A stretch of DNA of 64,000 bases from Enterobacter wuhouensis. GTDB lineage: Bacteria > Pseudomonadota > Gammaproteobacteria > Enterobacterales > Enterobacteriaceae. The stretch's first letter is position 1; each line of letters opens with the position of its first letter. Under the pieces are notes generated by a model that worked only from the letters and a program-made list of their open reading frames with translations, did not search any database and was not told the DNA's origin. The stretch is from contig NZ_SJOO01000004.1 of the NCBI RefSeq assembly GCF_004331265.1, forward strand, positions 62,001-126,000, written 5' to 3'. Positions 39,448 to 51,764 of the stretch are shown one piece after another. A program made the position numbers and the translations under genes.

Positions 39448-41346
39448 TTACATCACCAGGCGGCGAATGTCGCTCAGGGTGTTGTTGATGATGGTGATAA
39501 AGCGCGCACCATCAGCACCGTCGATCACGCGGTGGTCGAAGGACAGAGAGATTGGCATCATCAGACGCGGCACGAACTCTTTGCCATTCCACACCGGCTC
39601 CATCGCGGACTTGGACACACCGAGGATCGCCACTTCCGGCGCGTTCACAATCGGCGCGAAGTGGGTGGTACCCAGGCCGCCGATGCTGGAGATAGTGAAG
39701 CAGCCGCCCTGCATTTCGCCGGCAGTCAGCTTACCATCGCGCGCTTTCTTGGAGATGGTGGTCAGTTCACGGGACAGCTCGGTAATGCTCTTCTTGTTCA
39801 CGTCTTTGAAGACCGGAACAACCAGACCATTTGGCGTATCAACCGCAACACCGATGTTGATGTATTTCTTCAGCGTCAGCTTCTGGCCGTCTTCGGACAG
39901 GGAGCTGTTGAAGCGTGGCATCTGTTCCAGAGCCGCAGCAACCGCTTTCATGATGAAGACCACTGGGGTGAATTTCACGTCCAGTTTGCGCTTCTCAGCT
40001 TCGGCGTTCTGCTGTTTACGGAACGCTTCCAGATCGGTGATATCGGTCTTATCGAAGTGCGTAACGTGTGGGATCATCACCCAGTTACGGCTCAGGTTAG
40101 CACCAGAGATTTTCTGGATGCGGCCCAGCTCCACTTCTTCGATTTCGCCGAACTTGCTGAAGTCGACTTTCGGCCATGGCAGCATGCCCGGGATACCGCC
40201 ACCGGCGGCTGCAGCTGGTGCAGCTTCGGCGCGTTTCACCGCGTCTTTCACGTAGGTCTGAACGTCTTCGCGCAGGATACGACCCTTACGGCCGGTTCCT
40301 TTCACTTTCGCCAGGTTCACACCGAATTCGCGCGCCAGGCGACGAATCAGCGGGGTCGCGTGGACGTAAGCGTCATTTTCAGCGAACTCAGATTTCTCTG
40401 CTTTAGCAGCAGGGGCAGCGGCTGGTTTAGCAGCCTGAGCCGGTGCAGCAGCCGGTGCTGGAGCAGCCGCGGCAGCCGGAGCTGCGGCAGGCGCAGCGCC
40501 TTCCACTTCGAAGACCATGATCAGAGAGCCGGTAGACACTTTGTCGCCGGTGCTGATTTTGATCTCTTTAACGGTACCCGCGAACGGCGCAGGGACTTCC
40601 ATGGAAGCCTTATCGCCTTCAACGGTGATCAGCGACTGTTCAGCGGCAACTTTGTCGCCCACTTTCACCATCACTTCGGTGACTTCAACTTCGTCACCGC
40701 CGATGTCCGGTACGTTAACGTCTTTCGCGCCGCCAGCAGCTGCTGGTGCAGCAGCCGGAGCCGGAGCAGCGGCCTGTGCTGGCGCAGCGGCAGGTGCAGC
40801 ACCCGCCACTTCGAAGATCATGATAAGCGACCCGGTAGACACTTTGTCGCCAGTGTTGATCTTGATCTCTTTAACGGTACCGGCGAACGGAGCCGGCACT
40901 TCCATAGAGGCTTTGTCGCCTTCTACGGTGATCAGTGACTGCTCGGCCGCAACGGTGTCGCCCACTTTCACCAGGATTTCAGTGACTTCAACTTCGTCAC
41001 CGCCGATGTCAGGCACGTTGACTTCTTTCGCTGCCGCGGCAGCTGCTGGAGCAGCGGCGGCCGGAGCGGCTTCTTCCTTCTCTTCCTGCGCAGGTGCAGC
41101 TGCTGCTGCACCGTCGGCGGAATCGAAAATCATGATCAGTTTGCCGGTCTCGGTTTTATCGCCAACAGAGACTTTGATCTCTTTAACGATGCCAGCCTGA
41201 GGAGACGGGACTTCCATAGAGGCTTTGTCGCCTTCTACGGTGATCAGCGACTGTTCAGCTTCAACCTTGTCGCCTACTTTGACCAGGATCTCGGTGATTT
41301 CAACTTCATCAGCCCCGATGTCCGGTACATTGATTTCGATAGCCAT
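39448..41346 (-). CDS. aceF: Dihydrolipoyl acetyltransferase (E2) of pyruvate dehydrogenase
   Basis: 632 aa core of the complex. Three tandem lipoyl domains, with lipoylated lysines at 41, 145 and 246, each in [11 protein letters not shown], joined by Ala-Pro linkers (about 80-107, 181-208, 283-318). A peripheral subunit-binding domain follows at about 325-362 ([14 protein letters not shown]), then the catalytic domain with [10 protein letters not shown] near 602. The three lipoyl modules are also repeats at the DNA level. ATG is 14 bases after aceE, with AAGAGGT upstream. Confidence 0.98.
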   Translation of the reverse strand: MAIEINVPDIGADEVEITEILVKVGDKVEAEQSLITVEGDKASMEVPSPQAGIVKEIKVSVGDKTETGKLIMIFDSADGAAAAAPAQEEKEEAAPAAAAPAAAAAAKEVNVPDIGGDEVEVTEILVKVGDTVAAEQSLITVEGDKASMEVPAPFAGTVKEIKINTGDKVSTGSLIMIFEVAGAAPAAAPAQAAAPAPAAAPAAAGGAKDVNVPDIGGDEVEVTEVMVKVGDKVAAEQSLITVEGDKASMEVPAPFAGTVKEIKISTGDKVSTGSLIMVFEVEGAAPAAAPAAAAAPAPAAAPAQAAKPAAAPAAKAEKSEFAENDAYVHATPLIRRLAREFGVNLAKVKGTGRKGRILREDVQTYVKDAVKRAEAAPAAAAGGGIPGMLPWPKVDFSKFGEIEEVELGRIQKISGANLSRNWVMIPHVTHFDKTDITDLEAFRKQQNAEAEKRKLDVKFTPVVFIMKAVAAALEQMPRFNSSLSEDGQKLTLKKYINIGVAVDTPNGLVVPVFKDVNKKSITELSRELTTISKKARDGKLTAGEMQGGCFTISSIGGLGTTHFAPIVNAPEVAILGVSKSAMEPVWNGKEFVPRLMMPISLSFDHRVIDGADGARFITIINNTLSDIRRLVM

Positions 41347-41360
41347 TATTCTTTTACCTC

Positions 41361-44024
41361 TTACGCCAGACGCGGGTTAACTTTTTCTGCATCGATGTTG
41401 AATTTGGTGATTGCGTCCGCAACCACTTTCTTATCGATTTCGCCACGTTTAGCCAGTTCGCCCAGTGCTGCTACAACCACGTAAGAAGCATCAACTTCGA
41501 AGTGGTGACGCAGGTTTTCGCGGCTGTCAGAACGACCGAAGCCGTCGGTACCAAGAACGCGATAATCATCAGCTGGAACGTAAGTACGAACCTGCTCAGC
41601 GAACAGTTTCATATAGTCAGTCGACGCCACCGCTGGCGCGTCGTTCATCACCTGAGCGATGTACGGAACGCGCGGGGTTTCCATTGGGTGCAGCATGTTC
41701 CAACGCTCACAATCCTGGCCATCACGCGCCAGCTCAGTGAAGGAGGTCACAGAGTACACGTCGGAACCCACGCCGTAGTCTTTCGCCAGGATCTGTGCGG
41801 CTTCACGTACGTGACGCAGGATAGAGCCGGAGCCCAGCAGCTGAACTTTACCTTTGCTACCTTCGAGGGTTTCGAGTTTGTAGATACCTTTACGGATACC
41901 TTCCTCGGCACCTGCTGGCATTGCCGGCATGTGGTAGTTTTCGTTCAGGGTGGTGATGTAGTAGTAAATGTTCTCTTGCGCTTCACCGTACATGCGGGTC
42001 AGACCGTCATGCATGATGACTGCCACTTCGTACGCGTAAGACGGGTCGTAAGAGATACAGTTAGGGATAGTCAGAGACTGAATGTGGCTGTGGCCATCTT
42101 CGTGCTGCAGACCTTCACCGTTCAGGGTCGTACGACCGGAAGTACCACCTACCAGGAAGCCGCGAGCCTGCTGGTCGCCAGCCTGCCAGCACAGGTCACC
42201 GATACGCTGGAACCCGAACATGGAGTAGTAGATGTAGAACGGGATCATCGGCAGGTTGTTGGTGCTGTAAGAGGTCGCAGCAGCCAGCCAGGATGCGCCT
42301 GCGCCCAGCTCGTTGATACCTTCCTGCAGGATCTGACCTTTCTCGTCTTCTTTGTAGTATGCAACCTGCTCACGGTCCTGCGGGGTGTACTGCTGGCCGT
42401 TCGGGCTGTAGATACCGATCTGACGGAACAGACCTTCCATACCGAAGGTACGCGCTTCGTCGGCGATGATTGGAACCAGACGATCTTTGATCGACTTGTT
42501 CTTCAGCATCACGTTCAGGGCACGAACGAAAGCGATAGTGGTAGAGATCTCTTTGTTCTGCTCTTCCAGCAGCTGAGAGAAGTCTTCCAGCGCAGGCAGT
42601 TCCAGCTTCTCGGTGAAGTTTGGCTGACGAGCTGGCAGGTAGCCTTTCAGCGCCTGACGACGTTCGTGCAGGTACTTGTGCTCTTCAGAACCTTCCGGGA
42701 AGGTGATGTAAGACAGGTTTTCTACCTGCTCATCGGTCACTGGAACGTTGAAACGGTCGCGGATATAACGCACGCCGTCCATGTTCATTTTCTTAACCTG
42801 GTGAGCGATGTTTTTACCTTCTGCGGTATCACCCATGCCGTAACCTTTAATGGTATGGGCCAGGATTACGGTCGCTTTACCTTTGGTTTCCTGCGCTTTT
42901 TTCAGTGCAGCGTAGACTTTCTTCGGATCGTGACCACCGCGGTTCAGGGCCCAGATCTGCTCGTCAGTCCAGTCTGCAACCAGCGCTGCGGTTTCAGGAT
43001 ATTTGCCGAAGAAGTGCTCACGAACGTAGGCACCGTCTTTGGATTTGAAGGTCTGGTAGTCACCGTCAACGGTTTCGTTCATCAGTTGGATCAGCTTACC
43101 GCTGGTGTCTTTACGCAGCAGCTCATCCCAACGACCGCCCCACATGACCTTGATCACGTTCCAGCCAGCACCTGCGAAGATGCCTTCCAGTTCGTTGATG
43201 ATCTTGCCGTTGCCGGTTACCGGACCATCCAGACGCTGCAGGTTACAGTTGATGATGAAGCACAGGTTGTCCAGCTTCTCACGGGTAGCGATGGTGATCG
43301 CACCTTTGGATTCTGGCTCATCCATTTCGCCGTCGCCCAGGAAGGCGTAAACGGTCTGCTCGGAGGTGTCTTTCAGACCACGGTGTTCCAGGTATTTCAG
43401 GAATTTAGCCTGATAGATCGCACCGATTGGGCCCAGACCCATAGATACGGTCGGGAACTGCCAGAATTCAGGCATCAGTTTAGGGTGCGGGTAAGAAGAC
43501 AGACCTTTACCGTGAACTTCCTGACGGAAGTTGTTCATCTGCTCTTCAGTCAGACGACCTTCCAGGAAGGCACGTGCATAGATGCCCGGAGAGATGTGGC
43601 CCTGGAAGTACACCAGGTCGCCGCCGTCTTTCTCGTTCGCTGCACGGAAGAAGTGGTTGAAGCACACTTCGTAAACGGTTGCAGAAGACTGGAAGGACGC
43701 CATGTGGCCACCCAGTTCCAGGTCTTTTTTGGATGCGCGCAGAACGGTCATGATGGCGTTCCAGCGGATTGCAGAACGGATACGACGTTCCAGATCCAGA
43801 TTGCCCGGGTATTCCGGTTCGTCTTCGACGGCAATCGTGTTTACGTAGTTGTTAGCCCCTGCACCTGCAGCCACTTTCACGCCGCCTTTGCGCGCTTCTG
43901 AAAGCAGCTGATCAATCAGATACTGAGCGCGCTCAACACCTTCTTCACGGATGACCGATTCGATCGCCTGTAGCCAGTCGCGAGTTTCGATCGGATCCAC
44001 GTCATTTTGGAGACGTTCTGACAT
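41361..44024 (-). CDS. aceE: Pyruvate dehydrogenase E1 component
   Basis: 887 aa homodimeric ThDP enzyme that decarboxylates pyruvate and acetylates E2 lipoyl groups. The ThDP signature [10 protein letters not shown] and downstream [11 protein letters not shown] are present (about residues 230-265). Same length as E. coli AceE. It is second in the pdhR operon; a 122-bp gap to pdhR holds no ORF and corresponds to the place where a predicted RNA (tp2) was described in E. coli. Confidence 0.98.
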   Translation of the reverse strand: MSERLQNDVDPIETRDWLQAIESVIREEGVERAQYLIDQLLSEARKGGVKVAAGAGANNYVNTIAVEDEPEYPGNLDLERRIRSAIRWNAIMTVLRASKKDLELGGHMASFQSSATVYEVCFNHFFRAANEKDGGDLVYFQGHISPGIYARAFLEGRLTEEQMNNFRQEVHGKGLSSYPHPKLMPEFWQFPTVSMGLGPIGAIYQAKFLKYLEHRGLKDTSEQTVYAFLGDGEMDEPESKGAITIATREKLDNLCFIINCNLQRLDGPVTGNGKIINELEGIFAGAGWNVIKVMWGGRWDELLRKDTSGKLIQLMNETVDGDYQTFKSKDGAYVREHFFGKYPETAALVADWTDEQIWALNRGGHDPKKVYAALKKAQETKGKATVILAHTIKGYGMGDTAEGKNIAHQVKKMNMDGVRYIRDRFNVPVTDEQVENLSYITFPEGSEEHKYLHERRQALKGYLPARQPNFTEKLELPALEDFSQLLEEQNKEISTTIAFVRALNVMLKNKSIKDRLVPIIADEARTFGMEGLFRQIGIYSPNGQQYTPQDREQVAYYKEDEKGQILQEGINELGAGASWLAAATSYSTNNLPMIPFYIYYSMFGFQRIGDLCWQAGDQQARGFLVGGTSGRTTLNGEGLQHEDGHSHIQSLTIPNCISYDPSYAYEVAVIMHDGLTRMYGEAQENIYYYITTLNENYHMPAMPAGAEEGIRKGIYKLETLEGSKGKVQLLGSGSILRHVREAAQILAKDYGVGSDVYSVTSFTELARDGQDCERWNMLHPMETPRVPYIAQVMNDAPAVASTDYMKLFAEQVRTYVPADDYRVLGTDGFGRSDSRENLRHHFEVDASYVVVAALGELAKRGEIDKKVVADAITKFNIDAEKVNPRLA

Positions 44025-44146
44025 GGGGGTATTCCTTATCTATCTAATACGTTGATTTGTCTGGAACCTGTCCCATTGTATTTTCGCCAGAAAACACAAT
44101 AAGACAGGTTCTGCGTTTAGTTGCCGCGCTCTAAAATTTCTGGCGC

Positions 44147-44911
44147 TTAATCCTTTCGTTGCTGTATGCGGCGTAATGAACGTTCGCGACGCGATTGTTC
44201 ACGGCTGCGGTCCAGCAAGATTTCCTCAATGAAAGCCAGATGGCGGTGCGACGCTTCGCGCGCCTGCTCCGGTTCCCCGGCCATTATCGCCTCGAATACT
44301 CGGGTGCGATGGTTGCTTACCAGCGGGAGCATGTCCCTACGGGCATACAACAATTCAAAATTCTGACGAACGTTCTGGGCCAGCATGGGCTCCATGCAGC
44401 GTAGCAGATGGAGGAGCACCACGTTGTGCGCCGCTTCGGTGACGGCAATTTGATACTGGACAACGGCGCTGGATTCGGCGTCTAAATCGCCGGACTGCTG
44501 TGCCCGTTCAATGGCCTGATGCAGCTCGCGGATACGCACGCGATCTTCATCATTGCTGCGAAGGGCGGCGTAATAGGCCGCGATACCTTCAAGCGCGTGA
44601 CGGGTCTCAAGCAGATCAAACTGGGATTCTGGGTGGTCAGAGAGAAGTTCTACCAGCGGGTCGCTGAAGCTCTGCCACAGGCTGTTTTGCACAAAGGTTC
44701 CGCCGCCCTGGCGACGAAGCAGCAAGCCCTTTGCTTCGAGGCGTTGAATCGCCTCACGCAGAGAGGGGCGTGAAACGTCGAACTGTTTTGCCAGCTCGCG
44801 TTCTGGCGGGAGTTTCTCGCCCGGGCGCAGTGTCCCTTCGAGGATTAAAAACTCCAGCTGCTGCTCAATCACATCAGATAGTTTTGGTTGGCGAATTTTG
44901 CTGTAGGCCAT
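44147..44911 (-). CDS. pdhR: Pyruvate-sensing repressor PdhR (GntR family)
   Basis: 254 aa. An N-terminal winged helix-turn-helix (about 10-75, with [15 protein letters not shown]) and a C-terminal FadR-type all-helical sensor. It represses pdhR-aceEF-lpd and respiratory genes; pyruvate releases it. A PdhR box lies 33-49 bases upstream of its start, so it represses itself. Divergent from aroP. Confidence 0.97.
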   Translation of the reverse strand: MAYSKIRQPKLSDVIEQQLEFLILEGTLRPGEKLPPERELAKQFDVSRPSLREAIQRLEAKGLLLRRQGGGTFVQNSLWQSFSDPLVELLSDHPESQFDLLETRHALEGIAAYYAALRSNDEDRVRIRELHQAIERAQQSGDLDAESSAVVQYQIAVTEAAHNVVLLHLLRCMEPMLAQNVRQNFELLYARRDMLPLVSNHRTRVFEAIMAGEPEQAREASHRHLAFIEEILLDRSREQSRRERSLRRIQQRKD

Positions 44912-44943
44912 ATTCCCTGTCTTACGCCTTTTTGCCCGGAGTC

Positions 44944-44960
44944 AATTGGTCTTACCAATT
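44944..44960. promoter_or_regulatory. PdhR operator
   Basis: AATTGGTCTTACCAATT, a perfect 7-3-7 palindrome that contains the ATTGGT-N3-ACCAAT PdhR consensus, just upstream of pdhR. Confidence 0.88.
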
Positions 44961-45249
44961 TCAAGTTCGTATCGCTAAAGTAACAAAGTATTCACCTTCT
45001 GTCCATATTGGTTTTGATTGAAATCAGTAAACCCTGCACATTTTAACAACCTTACAGAAATAACGTTTCAGAAATGTAACTTTGCACAAATGAGTTGATT
45101 ACCACCAAAGAGGCAGTTTTAACCTTAATGAAACGAGGGTTTTTGCAATCTGAAGCGATTCAACATGGCAAATCATGAAAATTCGCCCACTTATGGAGCA
45201 TTTCTATTCTATAGGTTGGGAAAGGACGCGTTAGCGGGGCAATTTACAA

Positions 45250-45402
45250 ATGCTCTCTTTTTATTCAAGTCGTCATCGACCCTTCATAAAGCAGGTGCAT
45301 TCACAGGCGCTTACCACTATTCTTGCGCTTACGGAAGTCATCTCCGCTTTTTTCGGTCTCGTTAACCGTAAAGAATTAAATACAGAATATGGACTTTCAT
45401 AA
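45250..45402 (+). CDS. Possible 50-aa ORF upstream of aroP
   Basis: Reads MLSFYSSRHRPFIKQVHSQA and later TTILALTEVISAFFGLVNRK, ending at TAA 46 bases before aroP. The only upstream purine run (GCGGGG) is about nine to ten bases from the ATG. It could be a real small protein, a leader, or chance. I do not recognise it. Confidence 0.25.
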   Translation: MLSFYSSRHRPFIKQVHSQALTTILALTEVISAFFGLVNRKELNTEYGLS

Positions 45403-45448
45403 TTACACACGCATAGCGTGAACATAACAACCACACACGAGGTTTCAC

Positions 45449-46819
45449 ATGGAAGCTCAACAGCATGGCGATCAGCTAAAGCGCGGCCTTAAAAACCGCC
45501 ACATACAGCTCATCGCACTGGGCGGCGCTATTGGTACCGGCCTGTTTCTGGGCAGCGCATCCGTTATCCAGTCAGCCGGTCCCGGCATTATTTTGGGTTA
45601 CGCGATTGCCGGTTTTATTGCGTTTCTGATTATGCGCCAGTTAGGTGAAATGGTTGTAGAAGAGCCTGTAGCAGGCTCATTCAGCCACTTTGCCTATAAG
45701 TACTGGGGCAGCTTTGCCGGTTTCGCATCGGGCTGGAACTACTGGGTGCTGTACGTTCTGGTTGCCATGGCCGAACTGACGGCCGTCGGTAAATACATCC
45801 AGTTCTGGTATCCGGAGATCCCCACCTGGGCGTCCGCCGCGGCCTTCTTCGTCCTGATCAACGCCATCAACCTTACCAACGTAAAAGTGTTTGGTGAGAT
45901 GGAGTTTTGGTTCGCCATCATTAAGGTGGTTGCCGTTGTGGCGATGATCCTCTTCGGCGGCTGGCTGCTGTTCAGCGGCAACGGCGGCCCGCAGGCCACC
46001 GTGCGCAACCTCTGGGAACAGGGCGGATTCCTGCCTCACGGCATGACCGGCCTGGTAATGATGATGGCCATCATCATGTTCTCCTTCGGTGGTCTTGAGC
46101 TGGTGGGGATTACCGCCGCGGAAGCCGATAATCCGGAGCAGAGTATCCCGAAAGCGACTAACCAGGTTATCTACCGCATCCTGATCTTCTACGTGGGCTC
46201 GCTGGCCGTGCTGCTCTCCCTGCTGCCGTGGACCCGCGTGACCGCCGACACCAGCCCGTTTGTTCTGATCTTCCACGAGCTGGGCGACACCTTTGTGGCA
46301 AACGCACTCAACGTGGTTGTTCTGACCGCGGCGCTGTCCGTTTATAACAGCTGCGTATACTGCAACAGCCGCATGCTGTTCGGTCTGGCTCAGCAGGGCA
46401 ACGCCCCGAAAGCGCTGCTCAACGTCGACAAACGCGGCGTGCCGGTGAACACCATTATTGTGTCTGCAGTGGTTACGGCGCTCTGCGTGCTGATTAACTA
46501 CCTGGCGCCGGAATCGGCCTTCGGCCTGCTGATGGCGCTGGTGGTCTCTGCCCTGGTGATCAACTGGGCGATGATCAGCCTGGCGCACATCAAGTTCCGC
46601 CGCGCCAAGCAGCAGCAGGGCGTGACTACCCGCTTCCCTGCCCTGCTTTATCCGCTGGGTAACTGGGTGTGCCTGGTGTTCATGGCGGCCGTACTGGTCA
46701 TTATGCTTATCACCCCAGGCATGGCGATTTCCGTTTACCTGATCCCGGTCTGGATTGCGATCCTGGGCGTGGGCTATATGGTTAAGCAGAAAAATGCCAA
46801 AACGGTGAAAGCACATTAA
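45449..46819 (+). CDS. aroP: Aromatic amino acid permease AroP
   Basis: 456 aa amino acid/proton symporter of the AAT family (APC superfamily) for Phe, Tyr and Trp. Twelve membrane segments; the first has the GAIGTGLFLGSA substrate-binding loop and the sixth MFSFGGLELVGITAAEA. ATG 45449 has CGAGGT upstream. It is divergent from pdhR as in E. coli and is followed by a strong hairpin. Confidence 0.97.
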   Translation: MEAQQHGDQLKRGLKNRHIQLIALGGAIGTGLFLGSASVIQSAGPGIILGYAIAGFIAFLIMRQLGEMVVEEPVAGSFSHFAYKYWGSFAGFASGWNYWVLYVLVAMAELTAVGKYIQFWYPEIPTWASAAAFFVLINAINLTNVKVFGEMEFWFAIIKVVAVVAMILFGGWLLFSGNGGPQATVRNLWEQGGFLPHGMTGLVMMMAIIMFSFGGLELVGITAAEADNPEQSIPKATNQVIYRILIFYVGSLAVLLSLLPWTRVTADTSPFVLIFHELGDTFVANALNVVVLTAALSVYNSCVYCNSRMLFGLAQQGNAPKALLNVDKRGVPVNTIIVSAVVTALCVLINYLAPESAFGLLMALVVSALVINWAMISLAHIKFRRAKQQQGVTTRFPALLYPLGNWVCLVFMAAVLVIMLITPGMAISVYLIPVWIAILGVGYMVKQKNAKTVKAH

Positions 46820-46823
46820 TCCT

Positions 46824-46860
46824 CATCACGCTGCACCCGATTTGCGGGTGCAGCGTGATG
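46824..46860 (+). terminator. 16-bp perfect hairpin after aroP
   Basis: CATCACGCTGCACCCG pairs fully with 46845-46860 around a 5-base loop, four bases past the aroP stop. Only TT follows, so it may act more as an mRNA end stabiliser than as an intrinsic terminator. Confidence 0.75.
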
Positions 46861-46886
46861 TTACCTTCCTCACAAATTCTCCCCTA

Positions 46887-46903
46887 CAGCCATTTCATCC
46901 ATA
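46887..46903 (+). promoter_or_regulatory. Candidate AraC half-site before the GH43 operon
   Basis: CAGCCATTTCATCCATA fits the AraC half-site TAGC-N7-TCCATA except for its first base. A -10 like AATAAT lies at 46946-46951 with a poor -35; a second half-site placed four bases after the first would end at 46924, abutting the -35 as at araBAD. The second half-site itself is weak. Confidence 0.4.
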
Positions 46904-46982
46904 TCACCGCCTTTATCCTGCAACGCATATATTCCTTTGCCAGCAAATAATTCTCTCCATACCGAAACCCGGAGAGCTGTCG

Positions 46983-48380
46983 ATGGATAACAACAAACTG
47001 TCAGTAAAAGAAAAGATCGGCTATGGCATGGGCGACGCGGGATGCAACATCATCTTCGGCGCCATCATGTTGTTTGTTAACTATTTTTATACGGATATTT
47101 TTGGTCTGGCACCTGCGCTCGTGGGCGTGCTGCTGCTGTCGGTTCGCGTCATTGACGCCGTAACGGACCCGATCATGGGTGCCATTGCCGACCGTACCCG
47201 CAGTAAATATGGCCGATTTCGTCCATGGCTGCTGTGGATCGCCTTCCCCTACGCGCTGTTCAGCATCCTGATGTTCACCACGCCAGACTGGAGCTATAAC
47301 AGCAAAGTTATCTATGCCTTCGTCACCTACTTCCTGCTGTCGCTGACCTATACGGCGATCAACATTCCCTACTGCTCGCTGGGCGGCGTGATCACCAACG
47401 ACCCGAAAGAGCGCGTCGCCTGCCAGTCGTATCGCTTCGTGCTGGTCGGTATCGCCACGCTGCTGCTCTCATTAACGCTGCTGCCGATGGCCGACTGGTT
47501 CGGGGGTGATAACAAAGCCAAAGGCTACCAGATGGCGATGACCGTGCTGGCGCTGATTGGAACCTGCATGTTCCTGTTCTGCTTCGCGACCGTGCGCGAG
47601 CGCGTGCGCCCGGCGGTACAGACCCACGACGAGCTGAAAAACGATCTCAAAGACGTGTGGAAAAATGACCAGTGGGTACGCATTCTGCTGTTAACGCTCT
47701 GCAACGTCTGCCCCGGATTTATCCGCATGGCGGCCACCATGTATTACGTCACCTGGGTGATGGGTCAGAGCACCCACTTCGCCACGCTGTTTATCAGCCT
47801 GGGCGTCGTCGGCATGATGCTCGGCAGCGTGCTGGCAAAAGTGCTGACCGACCGCTGGTGCAAGCTGAAGGTGTTCTTCTGGACCAACATCGTGCTGGCG
47901 ATTTTCTCCTGCGCCTTCTATTTCTTCGATCCGAAAGCCACCGTCACCATCGTGGTGCTCTACTTCCTGCTGAACATCCTGCACCAGATCCCGTCTCCGC
48001 TGCACTGGTCGCTGATGGCCGACGTGGACGACTACGGCGAGTGGAAAACCGGCAAGCGCATTACGGGGATCAGCTTCTCCGGCAACATCTTCTTCCTCAA
48101 GCTGGGGCTGGCGATTGCCGGAGCCATGGTCGGCTTCCTGCTCTCCTGGTACGGTTACGACGCCGGAGCAAAAGCGCAAAGCGCCGACGCCATCAACGGC
48201 ATCGTGCTGCTGTTCACCGTCATTCCCGGCGTGGGTTATTTGATTACTGCGGGCGTGGTACGTCTGCTGAAGGTGGACCGTGAAACCATGAAGCAGATCC
48301 AGTCCGATCTGGAAAAGCGTCGCAACAACTACCGCGAGCTGAATGACTATCAGGAACTCAAAGCCGCTGAGACTAAATAA
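46983..48380 (+). CDS. GPH family sugar:cation symporter
   Basis: 465 aa, about 12 membrane segments, in the glycoside-pentoside-hexuronide family (MelB, XylP, YagG relatives). Family marks are VRVIDAVTDPIMGAIADRTR with GRFRPWLLW after segment 2, and VDDYGEWKTGKR in the loop after segment 10. It likely takes up short arabinosides or xylosides for the cytoplasmic GH43 encoded ten bases downstream. ATG 46983 has CGGAGAG upstream. Not present between aroP and ampE in E. coli K-12 as far as I recall. Confidence 0.92.
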   Translation: MDNNKLSVKEKIGYGMGDAGCNIIFGAIMLFVNYFYTDIFGLAPALVGVLLLSVRVIDAVTDPIMGAIADRTRSKYGRFRPWLLWIAFPYALFSILMFTTPDWSYNSKVIYAFVTYFLLSLTYTAINIPYCSLGGVITNDPKERVACQSYRFVLVGIATLLLSLTLLPMADWFGGDNKAKGYQMAMTVLALIGTCMFLFCFATVRERVRPAVQTHDELKNDLKDVWKNDQWVRILLLTLCNVCPGFIRMAATMYYVTWVMGQSTHFATLFISLGVVGMMLGSVLAKVLTDRWCKLKVFFWTNIVLAIFSCAFYFFDPKATVTIVVLYFLLNILHQIPSPLHWSLMADVDDYGEWKTGKRITGISFSGNIFFLKLGLAIAGAMVGFLLSWYGYDAGAKAQSADAINGIVLLFTVIPGVGYLITAGVVRLLKVDRETMKQIQSDLEKRRNNYRELNDYQELKAAETK

Positions 48381-48390
48381 GGAAAGCCGA

Positions 48391-49341
48391 ATGCAAACCT
48401 GGCCAAACCCGTTTATCGAACAACGTGCCGACCCCTACATTTTACGCCATGAGGGGCAGTACTATTTTATCGCCTCCGTGCCGCAGTACGACAGGCTGGC
48501 GATCCGCCGCGCAGAATCGCTGGAAGGCTTACGTAATGCAGAAGAAGTGGTGGTCTGGCGTAAACCCGAGAGCGGCCCGATGAGCCAGCTGATTTGGGCG
48601 CCGGAACTGCACCACATCGACGGCAAGTGGTACATCTATTTTGCCGCCACGCATACGCAGGCGCTCGACAGACTCGGGATGTTCCAGCACCGCATGTTTG
48701 CGCTGGAATGTGCAGACAGCGATCCGCTTACCGGTAAGTGGGTCGAGAAAGGTCAGATCGAAACGCCGTTTGACACCTTCGCGCTGGACGCCACCACCTT
48801 CATTCATCAGGGCAGGCGCTGGTATCTGTGGGCGCAAAAGGCCCCGAATATCTCCGGCAACTCCAATCTCTATCTGTGTGAAATGGAAAACCCGTGGACG
48901 CTGAAAGGCGCGCCGGTGATGCTCAGCAAGCCGGAGTATGACTGGGAGTGCCGCGGTTTTTGGGTGAACGAAGGCCCGGCGGTACTGTTCCATGGCGACA
49001 AGCTGTTTATCAGCTACTCCGCCAGCGCTACCGACGAAAATTACTGCATGGGGCTACTGTGGATAGACATGAATGCCGATCCGCAAAACCCGGTAAACTG
49101 GCATAAATCGTCGCGCCCGGTGTTTGTCACCAGCTATGAAAATCGCCAGTACGGCCCGGGCCACAACAGCTTTACGCAGACGCCGGAAGGGGAAGATGTG
49201 CTGGTGTATCACGCGCGTAATTACACCAAAATTGAGGGCGATCCGCTGTACGATCCGAATCGCCATACGCGTCTGAAGCTTGTCCGCTGGGATGAAAACG
49301 GGATGCCTGATTTTGGCATCCCGCCTGCCGATACGCTTTAA
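48391..49341 (+). CDS. GH43 glycosidase, probably exo-alpha-1,5-arabinofuranosidase
   Basis: 316 aa five-bladed propeller of family GH43. The catalytic triad is visible: base Asp14 (RADPYI), Asp133 (ALDATTF) and acid Glu194 (NEGPAV). From memory the closest type is the GH43_26 exo-arabinofuranosidases (shared YGPGHNSFT and DPLYDPNRHTR blocks); beta-xylosidase is the alternative. There is no signal peptide, so it acts in the cytoplasm on imported oligosaccharides. ATG 48391 has AAGGAAAG upstream. Confidence 0.9.
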   Translation: MQTWPNPFIEQRADPYILRHEGQYYFIASVPQYDRLAIRRAESLEGLRNAEEVVVWRKPESGPMSQLIWAPELHHIDGKWYIYFAATHTQALDRLGMFQHRMFALECADSDPLTGKWVEKGQIETPFDTFALDATTFIHQGRRWYLWAQKAPNISGNSNLYLCEMENPWTLKGAPVMLSKPEYDWECRGFWVNEGPAVLFHGDKLFISYSASATDENYCMGLLWIDMNADPQNPVNWHKSSRPVFVTSYENRQYGPGHNSFTQTPEGEDVLVYHARNYTKIEGDPLYDPNRHTRLKLVRWDENGMPDFGIPPADTL

Positions 49342-49359
49342 CCGCTGCGGCGCGCTGGC

Positions 49360-50214
49360 CTACACCAGCGTGCCGTAAATGGTCAGCAAGGCCACGATAA
49401 CCACCACCACAAACGACGTTTTCTTCGCCATTGAAACAGCCGCCTTCGGCGTTTCAATCTTATCGGTATGCGGTTCGCGCGCCAGCGAGAACTGCGCCAG
49501 ACGCGTTAGCACCTGATATTGCGAGGTGTGGCGATCGCCCAAAGAGGCAAACCACGCGGGCAGCGCTTTTTCACCGTGGCCGATCAGCGCGTACACTACA
49601 CCCACCAGACGCACCGGCAGCCAGTCAAGCACGTGCAGAATGGCATCAATGCCGGACAGCAAGCGCTCGTGCGGCGTCAGGTAACGGGCGAGCCAGGTCT
49701 GCCAGGCGCGCAGGAACGCATACCCCATCAGCAGTACCGGCCCCCACGGGCCGCCCACCACAAACCAGAACAGCGGCGCGAGGTAGTAGCGGAAGTTAAT
49801 CCACAGCAGCGCATTTTGCAGCTCGCGCAGGAATTCCCGCTCGTCGCAGTCCGGCGGCACGCCGTGGATCATCGTCAGCTCGCTCGCCATGGCCCCGCGG
49901 GCGTGGGCATCGTCACGGGACGCCGCTTTCAGGTAAGCGTGATAGTGCAAACGCACCTTGCCCGCGCCGATGCACAGCACGCCGAGCAGGATCCACACCA
50001 CCAGCAGCGGCACGTTGAAAAAGAGTCCGTACAGCGCGCGCAGCAGCAGGAAGGTTATCACCATCACGCCTGCCATCATCAGCAGCGTGCGCAGCATAGA
50101 GAAATGCTTAATGCGGCGGAAAAACACCTCCAGCCGATGGTCTAATTGCCAGTGTTCACCGAGCTTGAACAGGCGTTCGGCGATGATAACCAGCAGCATG
50201 GTAAACAACGTCAT
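49360..50214 (-). CDS. ampE: Inner membrane protein AmpE
   Basis: 284 aa membrane protein of the CobD/AmpE family with several transmembrane segments ([16 protein letters not shown] first). Encoded with AmpD, nine bases downstream of it; its function in beta-lactamase sensing is unclear. The stop lies in a small hairpin (CGCTGG/CCAGCG, 49353-49370) shared with the convergent GH43 gene. Confidence 0.94.
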   Translation of the reverse strand: MTLFTMLLVIIAERLFKLGEHWQLDHRLEVFFRRIKHFSMLRTLLMMAGVMVITFLLLRALYGLFFNVPLLVVWILLGVLCIGAGKVRLHYHAYLKAASRDDAHARGAMASELTMIHGVPPDCDEREFLRELQNALLWINFRYYLAPLFWFVVGGPWGPVLLMGYAFLRAWQTWLARYLTPHERLLSGIDAILHVLDWLPVRLVGVVYALIGHGEKALPAWFASLGDRHTSQYQVLTRLAQFSLAREPHTDKIETPKAAVSMAKKTSFVVVVIVALLTIYGTLV

Positions 50215-50223
50215 GTTATCTCC

Positions 50224-51756
<1,533 letters not shown>

Positions 51757-51764
51757 CGCTATCT

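Larger units (their letters stand above)
44912..45448. promoter_or_regulatory. pdhR-aroP divergent control region
   Basis: A 537-bp gap. It holds the PdhR box at 44944-44960 and must hold both promoters. I looked for TyrR boxes (TGTAAA-N6-TTTACA) known upstream of E. coli aroP and found only poor matches, such as CGTAAA-N6-AATACA near 45367. A 50-codon ORF lies at 45250-45402. Confidence 0.6.

Noticed and set aside
40500..41346. Tandem DNA repeats of about 310 bp
   Set aside because: They encode the three lipoyl domains of AceF and are explained by protein modularity, not by a mobile or satellite repeat.
41502..43901. Plus-strand open frame of 799 codons
   Set aside because: Antisense shadow of aceE; the aceE protein matches its family over full length.
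44025..44146. Small RNA in the pdhR-aceE gap (the tp2 position of E. coli)
   Set aside because: The position matches a predicted E. coli RNA, but I see no promoter-terminator pair on the plus strand here strong enough to call it.
45165..45365. 66-codon frame upstream of aroP
   Set aside because: No ribosome site and no protein-like pattern; it overlaps the somewhat better frame at 45250 in another phase.
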